Shown: one piece after another, positions 1 through 8,752 of the stretch
Layout: the number at the start of each line of letters is the position of its first letter
Position numbering within the stretch: the first letter of the stretch is position 1
Translations under genes and position numbers: made by a program
Assembly: GCF_018304765.1 (NCBI RefSeq)
Contig: NZ_CP072642.1
Span: forward strand, 38,501-102,500
Reading direction: 5' to 3'
Source of the DNA: Chloracidobacterium sp. N
GTDB lineage: Bacteria > Acidobacteriota > Blastocatellia > Chloracidobacteriales > Chloracidobacteriaceae
Length of the DNA: 64,000 nucleotides
The notes under the pieces: model-generated
Seen by the model: only the letters and a program-made list of their open reading frames with translations
Databases searched by the model: none
Told to the model about the DNA's origin: nothing

Positions 1-6
1 AGCTCC

Positions 7-1257
7 ATGGATAACATCTTGTCCGGGCAGCAGTCCCAACCGATGACAGGCTGGTGGATGTCCATCCGCCGGGCCGTTGGTCCGGCCTGGGCAACGTGTC
101 TGCTGGTGGTCCTCATGCTGGTTTCGTTGCCGGGGAGGATTTGCCTTGGTGACACCGGCCGCCAGCGCGAGGGGAGCCACACCCACCTGTGGCGCGCAGG
201 CAACCGGCAGGAAACCGGCCGGCTGCCGTTTCCAGCGCCGACCCAGATGCCCGGCCAAACGTCTGAACCACCGTCGTCATCGGGGCAGGAAGTCACTGCC
301 GAAACCCATGACCTGCCCGCTTGGGTGTTGGTTTATCCCTACGCCACCTTCGTGGCGCGCAGCAGCGGTGACGCCGCGACAGAAAGCGGATATTTCACGC
401 TGGTGACAAACGACATCCTCCACACGGTCTTCGATTTCTACAAACAGACCTATGAGGAGAAGGTCAACGAAACCCAGTTTGCCCTCGACTTCATGGCACT
501 GTCCCCACGCTATGGGGAACTGTGGCTGACCGGAACGGCCAATGAGACCGTTCGGGTGGCCATGGTCTCCGCTGCGGCTGCGTCACCGGTTGCCGCGTCA
601 CCGGCGGCGGGAAGAAAGACCTTCATCTATGTTTCGTACACCCGAAGCACCGATTTCGAGTCGGCCTATCGCCATCCGATGAGTGAGATTGGGGACCTGG
701 CCGACCTCGACTTTCAGCCCACACGCTTCGAGTGTGAGCTGGACAGTGATGAGCGGTTTCTTTTCAGCCGGGAATACCTCAAGGCGATTCACTTTGTTCA
801 CCGCCAGCACCTGACCTCACGGGCCATCGAGTTCGGTCCGCTGGTCGAAGCTGGTTCGGTCAGCATGCCGGCTTCGGAGTCGGCACCCGGTCAACCGGAC
901 AAGCTGCCCCCGTGGGTGATCATCTATCCCGGAGCCAGGCTTTTGGCCAAAGCCGTTGATGCCCGGAAAACTTCCGGCACGCTCATTCTGGCCACTGACC
1001 AGGGACAGGAGCAGGTGTATGGGTTTTACAACCAGCGGCTCAAGGAACTGTACCGGAGCTTTGGTCTCGAACGGAGCAGTTGGTCGCAGGATGTGGAGTT
1101 TTCGACGGCCGACTGGACGAACGGCGCGGACAAGTTGCTCAGTGTCATCACCTTGCAGGACAAATCGCCCCAGACGGTGGTTCTGTTGCGGTACAAAGGG
1201 GAAGCCCCCAGAATCGTCAAGCCGCACCGCCGTCACCCGGCAGCGCGCCGCCCGTGA
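7..1257 (+). CDS. Secreted protein with an internally duplicated domain, function unknown
   Basis: Not assigned to a known family. The N-terminus has a basic stretch (RRAVGPAW) followed by a hydrophobic segment (LLVVLMLVSLPG), which looks like a signal peptide or anchor, so the protein is probably exported. Two related modules are visible. One starts near residue 103 (LPAWVLVYPYATFVA ... VFDFYKQTYEEKV) and one near residue 298 (LPPWVIIYPGARLLA ... VYGFYNQRLKELY). Each consists of a 'LP-W-x-x-YP' strand, a turn and a 'FYxQ' helix, which points to an internal duplication. The reading frame is open to the window edge, so the true start could lie upstream; in-frame ATGs at 43 and 58 are alternatives, and 58 gives a more usual signal-peptide length. 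The C-terminus is basic. The next gene downstream is on the same strand. Confidence 0.7.
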   Translation: MDNILSGQQSQPMTGWWMSIRRAVGPAWATCLLVVLMLVSLPGRICLGDTGRQREGSHTHLWRAGNRQETGRLPFPAPTQMPGQTSEPPSSSGQEVTAETHDLPAWVLVYPYATFVARSSGDAATESGYFTLVTNDILHTVFDFYKQTYEEKVNETQFALDFMALSPRYGELWLTGTANETVRVAMVSAAAASPVAASPAAGRKTFIYVSYTRSTDFESAYRHPMSEIGDLADLDFQPTRFECELDSDERFLFSREYLKAIHFVHRQHLTSRAIEFGPLVEAGSVSMPASESAPGQPDKLPPWVIIYPGARLLAKAVDARKTSGTLILATDQGQEQVYGFYNQRLKELYRSFGLERSSWSQDVEFSTADWTNGADKLLSVITLQDKSPQTVVLLRYKGEAPRIVKPHRRHPAARRP

Positions 1258-1404
1258 GCGGCCTCCGCATTGCCCTGAGCCGAAACGAACCGCTGCACCA
1301 CCCCATCGTCTTCCGTCGGTTGGCGCATGTGGTGCAGGGGAAAACCGGTGGCGGAAAGCTCAGCCGCTTGAGCGAACCCGGACGCTTTTGGGGAGAAAGC
1401 AACT

Positions 1405-4032
1405 GTGCTCCAGCCAGCAAAAACTTCGCCCGGCAACCCTGCGGAGCCACTGATCCACATCGTGGATGATGACGACACGGTGCGGCGGTTGTTGACCATC
1501 CTGATGGAAAAAGAAGGTTTCCGGGTTGTGGCGCACCGCAACGGCCTCACGGCCCTGGAGCAGTCCCCGGCCCTTCAGCCGGAGTTGGTCATGCTCGATG
1601 TCGCCATGCCGGGGATGGATGGCATTACGCTCTGCCGTCATTTGCGCCAGCTTGATGCGTACCGGCAGGTGCCCATTTTGATGCTCACGGGACTGTCCGA
1701 CGACGGCACCGTAGCGGCCGCTTACGCCGCCGGAGCCACGGACTACATTCCCAAACCCTTGCGGCCGGAGGTGCTCAGGCACAAGGTGAGCCACCTCCTG
1801 CACAGCCACCACATTGCGCGGCAACTTCGGGAAACTGAAAACAAACTGCGTTCGATCGTGCAGTATGCCAATGATGCCATTCTCGTGCTGGATGCGGCTT
1901 TGCACGTCCTTGAACTCAACCCGAAAGCCGAGCTGCTGCTGGGGGCAGGTGTGGTTGGGAACATGATCGGGGAGCTTCTCGATACCGAAGAGTCCCTGGA
2001 TACCCTTCTGCCACACCTTACCCGGACCGGAAGGAGCATCGGGGCCGCCGTCAGAAACCGGGATGGCAGGACAGCCTCGGTTGAACTGACCAGCAGCGAT
2101 TTTTACCTTGGCACGCATCGGCGCTACGTTCTCATTCTGCGCAACATTACCGGGCGCAAGCCTTCCGAAAAAACTCTGGAAGTGCCCAGCGACCTGCCGG
2201 ACTCCCTGACGGCTGTGCCATCACAGGGCCGTGGCCCCTCTGAACCAGAGCCGGAGACATCCGACATTCTGGATGCTTTGCCCCTGGGACTCGCCCGGCT
2301 GAACCGCCGTGGACAGATCATCTTCATCAACCGGCGCCTGACGGATATGCTTGGTGAACGGCCGTCCCGCTGTCTGGGGGCTTCCGGGCGACGCTACGTG
2401 AGTCGCCTGGGTTGGAAGGAGTACAAGCCGGCCCTGCGCCGGTTTTTGTCCCACCGGCCGCTTTCCATTGCGGCCGGTGAGCCGGTTGTGCTCACGCGGA
2501 GCCTGGTCCTCAGAAAAACCGATGGGTGCTTCTTTCCGGTCATCCTTTCCCTGATGCCTGTCGCCGGCAAGGATGGATGGCTCGTCCTGGTCGAGGACCG
2601 CACACGTCACCAGACGCTTGAGGACAGGCTCCGGTGCCTCAATGAAGAATGGGTCGTGGCCGTGGATGCCCTTCCAGACATGATTCTGCTCGAAGACCGG
2701 ATGGGGCGGATTCGGCGCTGTAACCGTGCGGTGGCGGAATTTCTCCAGCGTCCCTACTCGGCCATCATTGGCCAGACTTCGGCGGCGCTTTTCTGGGGGG
2801 CGAGGGAAGGTTCCCTGGCGCACTGCGTCCAACATCCGGCAGCGTTCCAGTTTCCCACCAGCGACCGCTGGTTTCGGATGAACAGCTACTGGATTGACCA
2901 GGAGCGCGGGATTGGAACCGGTTGGGTGCATATCATCACGGACATCACTTCCCAGCGGCGCAGCGAACTGGAACGGGGACGACTGATCCGGGTCATCGAG
3001 CAGGTTGGAGAAGCGGTTGTGACCTTCGACCGGCACGGCCGGGTTCAGTTCTGCAATCCGGCTTTCGAGCAACTGACCGGAATTCGGAGCTGGGAGGCAG
3101 TTGGCCATTCATTGCACCGGTTGGGCTTCGGGCCGGTTGACCGGGCCGTTCGCCGGGACATCCTGCGCCAGCTTGTCCGTGGAAAGGGCTGGTGCGGGCG
3201 CTACCTGGCACGCCGCCGCGACGGGAGTACCTATCCGCAGCAGGCGACCATTTCACCGGTGCGCGATGCCCAAGGGCAGTTGCAGAACGTGGTCGTGGTG
3301 TGCCGGGATGTGACCGAGCAGCTTCGCTACGAAGCCATCGCCGAAGCCGTGAACGTAACGGAAAACGCGAGCCATATTTTTTCTGCCATCCGCCACGAGA
3401 TGGGCAATCCCATCAACTCCATCAAGACGGCGCTCACCGTTCTGCGGCAAACGAAGCCGCTGTCTTCGGAGGCGGTCACCACCTATGTCGAGCGATGCCT
3501 GTCAGAAATCGGGCGCGTGGAATATCTGCTGCGCGCCCTGCGCTCTTTCAGCCTGTACGAAACGCCCGAACTCAAGGCCCAGCCGCTGCTGCCCTTTCTG
3601 GAGCGTTTCTGCGCCCTGGTGAAGGAGGGCCTGTCCGCGCAGGGGGTGGATTTCCAACCCCGCCTCGCCTCTGACCTGGGATGGATCAATTTCGATGCGC
3701 GGGCGCTGCATCAGGCTTTGATGAATCTCATCTCGAACGCCGTGGATGCTCTGTCGCCAGTGCCGACGCCGCAGATTACCCTGATGGCCCGGCGCTACCG
3801 TCGGTTGATTGTCATCGAGGTGCACGACAACGGGCCGGGCATCGAGCCAAAACACCGCGACCACATCTTCAAACCGTTTTACACGACCAAGCCCCAGGGA
3901 ACGGGACTTGGGCTGGTGATTGCCCGGAAGCTGCTTTCCAGGATGCGGGGGACGGTCGAGCTTCAGTCGCCACCTGCGGGGGGCTGTGTGGCCATCGTCA
4001 CCCTGGAAGCCCTGCCTGAAGACGATAGGTAA
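1405..4032 (+). CDS. Hybrid sensor: receiver domain, PAS domains and histidine kinase
   Basis: An 874-875 aa signalling protein that begins with a receiver domain. It carries an acidic pocket (VDDDDT), a phospho-acceptor Asp near residue 65 (MLDVAMPGMDG) and a conserved Lys (YIPKPL). Several PAS-like sensor segments follow, at roughly residues 150-250, 285-400, 415-520 and 525-640. The C-terminal kinase has its phosphorylated His near residue 664 (SAIRHEMGNPINS). Its ATPase domain has an N-box (NLISNAVDA), G1 (DNGPGIEP) and G2 (GTGLGLVIA). No membrane segment is apparent, so it is probably a cytosolic sensor. The start is GTG, preceded by GGGGAGAAAG. Receiver-first hybrids usually act as intermediates in a phosphorelay. 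No cognate output regulator is adjacent, and the signal is unknown. Confidence 0.9.
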   Translation: MLQPAKTSPGNPAEPLIHIVDDDDTVRRLLTILMEKEGFRVVAHRNGLTALEQSPALQPELVMLDVAMPGMDGITLCRHLRQLDAYRQVPILMLTGLSDDGTVAAAYAAGATDYIPKPLRPEVLRHKVSHLLHSHHIARQLRETENKLRSIVQYANDAILVLDAALHVLELNPKAELLLGAGVVGNMIGELLDTEESLDTLLPHLTRTGRSIGAAVRNRDGRTASVELTSSDFYLGTHRRYVLILRNITGRKPSEKTLEVPSDLPDSLTAVPSQGRGPSEPEPETSDILDALPLGLARLNRRGQIIFINRRLTDMLGERPSRCLGASGRRYVSRLGWKEYKPALRRFLSHRPLSIAAGEPVVLTRSLVLRKTDGCFFPVILSLMPVAGKDGWLVLVEDRTRHQTLEDRLRCLNEEWVVAVDALPDMILLEDRMGRIRRCNRAVAEFLQRPYSAIIGQTSAALFWGAREGSLAHCVQHPAAFQFPTSDRWFRMNSYWIDQERGIGTGWVHIITDITSQRRSELERGRLIRVIEQVGEAVVTFDRHGRVQFCNPAFEQLTGIRSWEAVGHSLHRLGFGPVDRAVRRDILRQLVRGKGWCGRYLARRRDGSTYPQQATISPVRDAQGQLQNVVVVCRDVTEQLRYEAIAEAVNVTENASHIFSAIRHEMGNPINSIKTALTVLRQTKPLSSEAVTTYVERCLSEIGRVEYLLRALRSFSLYETPELKAQPLLPFLERFCALVKEGLSAQGVDFQPRLASDLGWINFDARALHQALMNLISNAVDALSPVPTPQITLMARRYRRLIVIEVHDNGPGIEPKHRDHIFKPFYTTKPQGTGLGLVIARKLLSRMRGTVELQSPPAGGCVAIVTLEALPEDDR

Positions 4033-4191
4033 GATGGCACCAGCGGACGTTGCACCACTCTGAATGGCGGAGCGGACAGGTGGACAGCCTGTTTCCAGGG
4101 CGCGGCACATGGCAGATCAACTTTCGGTTTACAGGCGGATGTGGTTTGCTAAATCAAACATCCTGTGGACTTTGCCTGACAGAAAGCAGCT

Positions 4192-5094
4192 ATGAGAAAG
4201 CTTTTCATTACCGGAGCAAGTGGTTTTGTCGGACAGGCGCTGTTGCCGGCGCTCAAGCTGGAAGGGTATGACGTTGTGGCGGTGTCGCGCAAAGTACGCG
4301 ATACCGCCAGTGGTGTCCGGTGGGTACTCGGCGACCCGGTAACGGTGGATGACTGGCAAAAGGAAGTGGATGGCGCTTTTGGCCTCATCAATCTGGCCGG
4401 AGAACCCATCATCGGAAAACGGTGGACACCGGAGCAGAAAAAAGCCCTGCGCGACAGCCGCGTGGTGACGACCCAAAATCTGGTCACCGCCATTGCCCAG
4501 GCCAGGCAAAAGCCGTCGGTTCTGGTGTCGGCTTCGGCCATTGGGCTGTATCCCAAAAATGAGGAAACCGAACTCGATGAAGCCAGCCGCCCGGCCGACG
4601 ACTTTCTGGGGAAGCTCTGCCAGGAGTGGGAAGATGCAGCCAAGGTCGCCGAGGTTCACGGTGTCCGTACAGTGCTGCTGCGGATTGGGGTCGTTCTGGG
4701 GCGCAATGGCGGCGCGCTGGAGCGGATGCTGCCCGTGTTCAGATGGGGATTGGGCGGGCCGTTGGGCAGCGGCAACCAGTGGTTTTCCTGGGTCCACCTT
4801 GCCGATGTGGTCGGCCTCATCCTGTGGGCGCTGGCGTCCGGGCAGGTGCAGGGACCGGTCAATGCCGTGGCGCCGAACCCGGTGCGGATGAAGGACTTTG
4901 CTTCAACGCTTGGAAAAGTTTTGAACCGTCCGGCCTTTCTGCCGGCGCCGTCCTTTGCCCTCAATCTCGTTCTCGGCGAATCGGCTCAGGTGGTACTCGA
5001 TGGGCAGCGCGTTCTGCCCAAAGCCGCCCTGCAACAGGGCTACACCTTTCGTTTTCCAGAGCTGGAAGCTGCCCTGCGTGACCTGACGACCTGA
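4192..5094 (+). CDS. TIGR01777-family NAD(P)-dependent epimerase/oxidoreductase
   Basis: This is an extended short-chain dehydrogenase-like protein of 300 aa. The N-terminal nucleotide-binding motif is a classic GxxGxxG (ITGASGFVGQAL). It is followed by NLAGEPI, and by the family-typical segments RWTPEQKKALRDSRV, LVSASAIGLYP and RIGVVLGRNGGAL. Together with FSWVHLADVV these match the YfcH/TIGR01777 group of sugar-nucleotide-epimerase relatives, whose substrate is generally unknown. The usual catalytic Tyr is present as the Y of IGLYP. Its length is normal for the family. A convergent phosphatase gene lies 17 bp downstream. The assignment to family is secure; the reaction is not. Confidence 0.9.
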   Translation: MRKLFITGASGFVGQALLPALKLEGYDVVAVSRKVRDTASGVRWVLGDPVTVDDWQKEVDGAFGLINLAGEPIIGKRWTPEQKKALRDSRVVTTQNLVTAIAQARQKPSVLVSASAIGLYPKNEETELDEASRPADDFLGKLCQEWEDAAKVAEVHGVRTVLLRIGVVLGRNGGALERMLPVFRWGLGGPLGSGNQWFSWVHLADVVGLILWALASGQVQGPVNAVAPNPVRMKDFASTLGKVLNRPAFLPAPSFALNLVLGESAQVVLDGQRVLPKAALQQGYTFRFPELEAALRDLTT

Positions 5095-5111
5095 CTGGAT
5101 TTGGCCGACTA

Positions 5112-7709
5112 CTACCCGGTCAAGCGGGTTTTGGCTGTTTCTCGTGCTGTCCGTTGTGCGGCAGTCCGCTGGGTGGTCGCCGGCCGTGACTGCTGTGCGT
5201 GGGGATTGCCCCGACGGACGACGACCACTGTCATGTCGTCTGCCTGTTCGGCTTCGCCCATGTGCCGCCGGACATCCGAGATGATAGCTGTGCACAGGTC
5301 GTGGGCGCTCTGCTGGTCAGCCTTCTGCTCCATGAAGTCGTCAATCAAATCCCGCAGCGCCTCGTAGCCATAGGGAGACCCGTATTCGTTCAGGGCTTCG
5401 ATGATCCCATCGCTGGCGAGCACAAGAAACTCCTGCCCTTCGATGTAGAGCTGCCCACCCTGGTATTCATCGTAGGTTGCCCGGCGCAGGCTCCCCAAGG
5501 GGAGTCCACGAACGTCAAGTAATTCGACGTAAGGACGCTCGCGGCTGGCATAGTGCCAGCGCCCCACTACGGGAAAGCCGGCGTTGGCGACCGTGAAGCT
5601 GCCGGTGGCCAGATCGAGCTGCGCATAAACTGCCGCTACAAACATGCGGACGCGCTTCATATCCGGGTAGAGCAGCTCGTTGAGCCGCGTGAGCATGGCG
5701 GCGCAGCCCAGCTCGTTTTCTTCCGCCTCGCTCCGAAAGGCGGTAAGCGCCACGGCGGTAAACACGGCACCGGAGACACTTTTGCCGGATACATCGCCGA
5801 CAAAGATACCCAGCTTGCCGTCCGGCCCAAGGAAAAAGTCGTAGAAGTCGCCGCCAACTTCGCGCGCCGGTACGCTCATGGCGGCGATGTCCCAGTCTTT
5901 GAGCCGCGGGGGTTCGGGTGGAAGAAATGACATTTGAATCTGGGTCGCCAGGGCAAGCTGCCGCGCGTGCCGCTGCTCCTCAAGGAAGTGGTCAAGTGGG
6001 ATGGGTTGTCGGTCGCGCTCACTTTCGGGTGGGCGCCAAGCGAGGGCGGTGGCCGCAAAGGGCAGTCCCACCAGCAGGGTGGGAACCCAGGGCGAGATTC
6101 CCAGCATCGGCAAAGTGGCCGCAACAATCGCCAGGCTTGTTGTCTGATACACCCACAAGGCGCAGAGTGTCCCCCACAGGCCAAACCGCTCGAACGTCGC
6201 AACCAGGATGAGCGCCAATACGGCCTGGTGCAGGAAAAGCCAGGGCTGCTCCAGCGCCGATGGCAGGACGGGGGTCAGCGAGTCGCGCCACCCCACGCTG
6301 CCCAGAAGGGCGATGATGGCCAGGGCCAGCCACTGTGGCCAGCGCAGCCAGTCCCTGACGGCGACCCAGGTAAAAGCCACCAGCACCAGCCCCAGATCGA
6401 AGGTATTGCCCACCAGCGTCCCTACCATCAGCAGGCCTGGTGACCAGGCATCAAGCAGCAGCCGAAGATTGTCGTTGATGTTTCCGGCAACCGGAAACAG
6501 GTCAGCCAGCAACCACTGCACGAGACCCGTCAGGCCCAGCAAAAACCAGCCTACCCCGCCGCCGATGAGTCCACGCTGGAGAATGGTCGTGTATGGCACA
6601 CGGCGCAGGAGCAGGATGGCGCGGAAGATTTCCGTACGCGGGCGCTGGGTGTCGTACTCGATGTGCAGCAGGGCGGCGCAAACCACCCAGACCACAGCCA
6701 TGCTCAACAGGATCGTCACCAGGCTGGAGATGATGTAGCCGGCCAGCCCCCCAAGTACAAACTGCGAACCTTGCGTCATGATGGCCAGCCGGGCCGGAGC
6801 GCTGCCGGCGACCGGGTTTTCAAACAGGGCCGTGCCGATGGAATAGGGCAGCGATGGAGCGAGAACAAAGAACCAGTCCACCCCCACCACGACGGCCGCC
6901 ACCGTCGGAACACGCCAGAGGATGACGTGCCGGCGGGAGGCTTTCAGCAGATAGACGACGGCAGCGATGAGCAGGATCGTCTGAAGCGGCAGCCCAAGGA
7001 GGAGATAGATGATTTTTGAATCGAAGGGGCGGGCCCAGCCGCTCGTGGTGGGCTGAAGGCGGTGTTGAAAATACCACACGGTTTCACCGCGCAGCCGGAC
7101 GAGCACCACGCGCGTCAGTTCGGGCAACTCCGGGAGCGGTTGCTGCCACCGCACTTCCGTCTCCGGTTGGCCGGGGACATGTTCGACCTGGGGTGGGCCC
7201 AGCCAGAACAGTCCGAGGCTGGTGCTGCTGTCGAGAAACGCCCGCGCCCGTGCGATGGCGACATCCGCTGCCGGCAGTTCGGCGGTGGAAACCGGCACAT
7301 CGCCGTTGAGATAGCTGATGAGTTCCCCGCTGTTGGAAAGCCCCACCTGGGCTGCCAGGCTTCCATTAGGACGCAGCCACACCACATAGTCAATCACCAC
7401 TGGAAGGTGGTACTGGGCGACCAGGCGTTGGAGATTGGCTTCCGGCCGGCGCTGGCGAAGGGTTGTGAGCGCGACCTGGTCAAGGTGGAGGACGCGAAGC
7501 GTCATGCTGCGCGGAGGAGTTTGTCCCGTCTGCCGGTTGAAGAGGTCGTAGGCCAGGCGGGCATTGGCCTCACGGTCCAGCCCGTTGAGCAGCACCGGTT
7601 CCGGGATGGCCTGGCTGGTCAGCAGGAGGCCCAGAAAAAGACCAATCAGCGCTGCTATGGCAAGCACCCCAATCGGTGGAAAAGGCAACTGGCTGGTCGA
7701 AGCAGGCAT
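5112..7709 (-). CDS. Multi-pass membrane protein with C-terminal PP2C/SpoIIE-type phosphatase
   Basis: The protein has one N-terminal membrane segment (VLAIAALIGLFLGLLL), an extracytoplasmic region of about 200 residues, and then eight or so hydrophobic segments up to about residue 600. A cytosolic RsbU/SpoIIE-type serine phosphatase domain follows. Hallmarks are the linker helix (LEEQRHARQLALATQIQMSFLP), the metal-binding AREVGGDFYDFF, GDVSGKSVSGA, a FTVANAGFP strand and the terminal Asp motif ASDGIIEALNEYG ... DDMTVVVVR. In known systems such phosphatases dephosphorylate anti-sigma-factor antagonists, so a role in a partner-switching stress pathway is inferred. No such antagonist is adjacent. 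The ATG at 7709 was preferred over a TTG at 7757 that would add 16 residues. The gene converges with the epimerase gene. Confidence 0.9.
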   Translation of the reverse strand: MPASTSQLPFPPIGVLAIAALIGLFLGLLLTSQAIPEPVLLNGLDREANARLAYDLFNRQTGQTPPRSMTLRVLHLDQVALTTLRQRRPEANLQRLVAQYHLPVVIDYVVWLRPNGSLAAQVGLSNSGELISYLNGDVPVSTAELPAADVAIARARAFLDSSTSLGLFWLGPPQVEHVPGQPETEVRWQQPLPELPELTRVVLVRLRGETVWYFQHRLQPTTSGWARPFDSKIIYLLLGLPLQTILLIAAVVYLLKASRRHVILWRVPTVAAVVVGVDWFFVLAPSLPYSIGTALFENPVAGSAPARLAIMTQGSQFVLGGLAGYIISSLVTILLSMAVVWVVCAALLHIEYDTQRPRTEIFRAILLLRRVPYTTILQRGLIGGGVGWFLLGLTGLVQWLLADLFPVAGNINDNLRLLLDAWSPGLLMVGTLVGNTFDLGLVLVAFTWVAVRDWLRWPQWLALAIIALLGSVGWRDSLTPVLPSALEQPWLFLHQAVLALILVATFERFGLWGTLCALWVYQTTSLAIVAATLPMLGISPWVPTLLVGLPFAATALAWRPPESERDRQPIPLDHFLEEQRHARQLALATQIQMSFLPPEPPRLKDWDIAAMSVPAREVGGDFYDFFLGPDGKLGIFVGDVSGKSVSGAVFTAVALTAFRSEAEENELGCAAMLTRLNELLYPDMKRVRMFVAAVYAQLDLATGSFTVANAGFPVVGRWHYASRERPYVELLDVRGLPLGSLRRATYDEYQGGQLYIEGQEFLVLASDGIIEALNEYGSPYGYEALRDLIDDFMEQKADQQSAHDLCTAIISDVRRHMGEAEQADDMTVVVVRRGNPHAQQSRPATTQRTAAQRTARETAKTRLTG

Positions 7710-7841
7710 GTGGCAACGACTTTTCCAACGCACAACGCGACCCGGCGCTGACCACAACCGGGGAGACCCGTCTTTGCCGTTCCAGCCGGACGACCAGCCG
7801 CGCCGCTCAGAACGTTTTGATGTGGGGGGCCGAGGCTTTGT

Positions 7842-8429
7842 TCAGACGGATTTTTTCCGGCTGGCTTTGCTCCTGGCAGCAGCTTTGGGTTTTGGCACCG
7901 ATGCGGCTGGGGGCAGGGCCGGAACGTCCGCTGGTACGGCAGTGTCGGTGGCCGCAAGCGCCACAGACGACTTGCGTTTCCGTTTGGATTGGCTGGGGGT
8001 AACTTCTCCGGCTGCCGGGCTTGTGTCCGTGGGAGACGCCGGTGCTCCAGAAGCGGCTGGCGCTGCTGTTTCTGTCGCCGCTTCTTTCGTCGCTGCGTCC
8101 GCCTTTTTGCGGCGGGCGCTGGGCTTTTTCGCCCCACTCCTGGGGGTATTCAACGACTCGGCCAGGGACGGCGGAAGCACGACGGCCGGCACCGCTTCTT
8201 CAGCCATCGCTCCTTCACTGATGGCCGCGTTCATTTTCTGGCGGCGCTTGATCTCTTCTTCAACCAGTTTGTCAAGGACTTCGTTTTCGGCGCGAAACCA
8301 GTCTTCAGCCATGTGCTGTGGCGTGCTGTAGCCCCGCTCGACAGAGAGCTGGTGCGCCCGCCGGCGAATGGCATCCATGACCGCCCGGTCCTTGAGCAAC
8401 GACTGACGAACTTGCTTGGTATCCATCAT
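7842..8429 (-). CDS. DUF2934-like protein with long basic Ala/Lys-rich tail
   Basis: About 195 aa. The N-terminal 50 residues (IRRRAHQLSVERGYSTPQHMAEDWFRAENEVL) resemble the short DUF2934 helical motif that is common in Acidobacteriota and other soil bacteria; its function is unknown. The rest is low-complexity Ala/Pro/Ser with repeated basic patches (KKPSARRKK, SKRKRKSS, a terminal KASRKKSV), like histone-H1-type or other nucleic-acid-binding tails. The chosen start is the first of two adjacent ATGs (8427-8429). A purine-rich AGGGAGGAAC lies about 14 bases upstream, which is rather far for a ribosome site. The open frame continues upstream to 8699, but that part has no coding character. DNA or RNA binding is inference. 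Confidence 0.7.
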   Translation of the reverse strand: MMDTKQVRQSLLKDRAVMDAIRRRAHQLSVERGYSTPQHMAEDWFRAENEVLDKLVEEEIKRRQKMNAAISEGAMAEEAVPAVVLPPSLAESLNTPRSGAKKPSARRKKADAATKEAATETAAPAASGAPASPTDTSPAAGEVTPSQSKRKRKSSVALAATDTAVPADVPALPPAASVPKPKAAARSKASRKKSV

Positions 8430-8552
8430 TTCCAGGCTTGGTTCCTCCCTGAGCTTCCGGCCTGCACGCCGTGCTGTTGAACGATGATGTCGGGTCGGTA
8501 AACCGGCGCGCTTGACGAGGAGCGTAAAGTGCGAGTCGCCCTGTTTGCATAA

Positions 8553-8584
8553 GCACAAACCGGATTGTATATGCACAAACCGGA
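8553..8584. repeat. Direct repeat GCACAAACCGGA, two copies 20 bp apart
   Basis: Identical 12-mers occupy 8553-8564 and 8573-8584, centred 20 bp apart (about two helical turns). They lie about 170-200 bases upstream of the NtrC-type regulator and about 125-155 bases upstream of the DUF2934-like gene. The arrangement suits a binding site for a dimeric regulator, but no regulator is identified. Confidence 0.5.
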
Positions 8585-8701
8585 GATTTTCTTGGACGAC
8601 TGTTGGCAAACACACTACCATGCGACACCTGCTTTGAAAACCCTGAAGGGAGTTCGCCAGTTTTGTCGGGCGGCCGTGAACCTCGCGGGCGCGTCCCAAG
8701 T

Positions 8702-8729
8702 AAGCGTGGATTCAGAAGCGTGGATTCAG
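8702..8729 (+). repeat. Perfect 14-bp tandem duplication before the NtrC-type gene
   Basis: The unit AAGCGTGGATTCAG occurs twice head to tail (8702-8715 and 8716-8729), ending 23 bases before the ATG of the downstream regulator. It sits in the presumed 5' leader. It may be a slippage product or an operator. Confidence 0.6.
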
Positions 8730-8752
8730 AGGGTGTGTGATGTCGGAGTGTC

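Larger units (their letters stand above)
8430..8752. other. Divergent intergenic region with two pairs of short direct repeats
   Basis: These 323 bases separate the DUF2934-like gene from the NtrC-type regulator gene. No convincing reading frame was found. The region holds two direct-repeat pairs (listed separately) and is locally more AT-rich than its neighbours around 8540-8640. It most likely contains both promoters. Confidence 0.5.
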
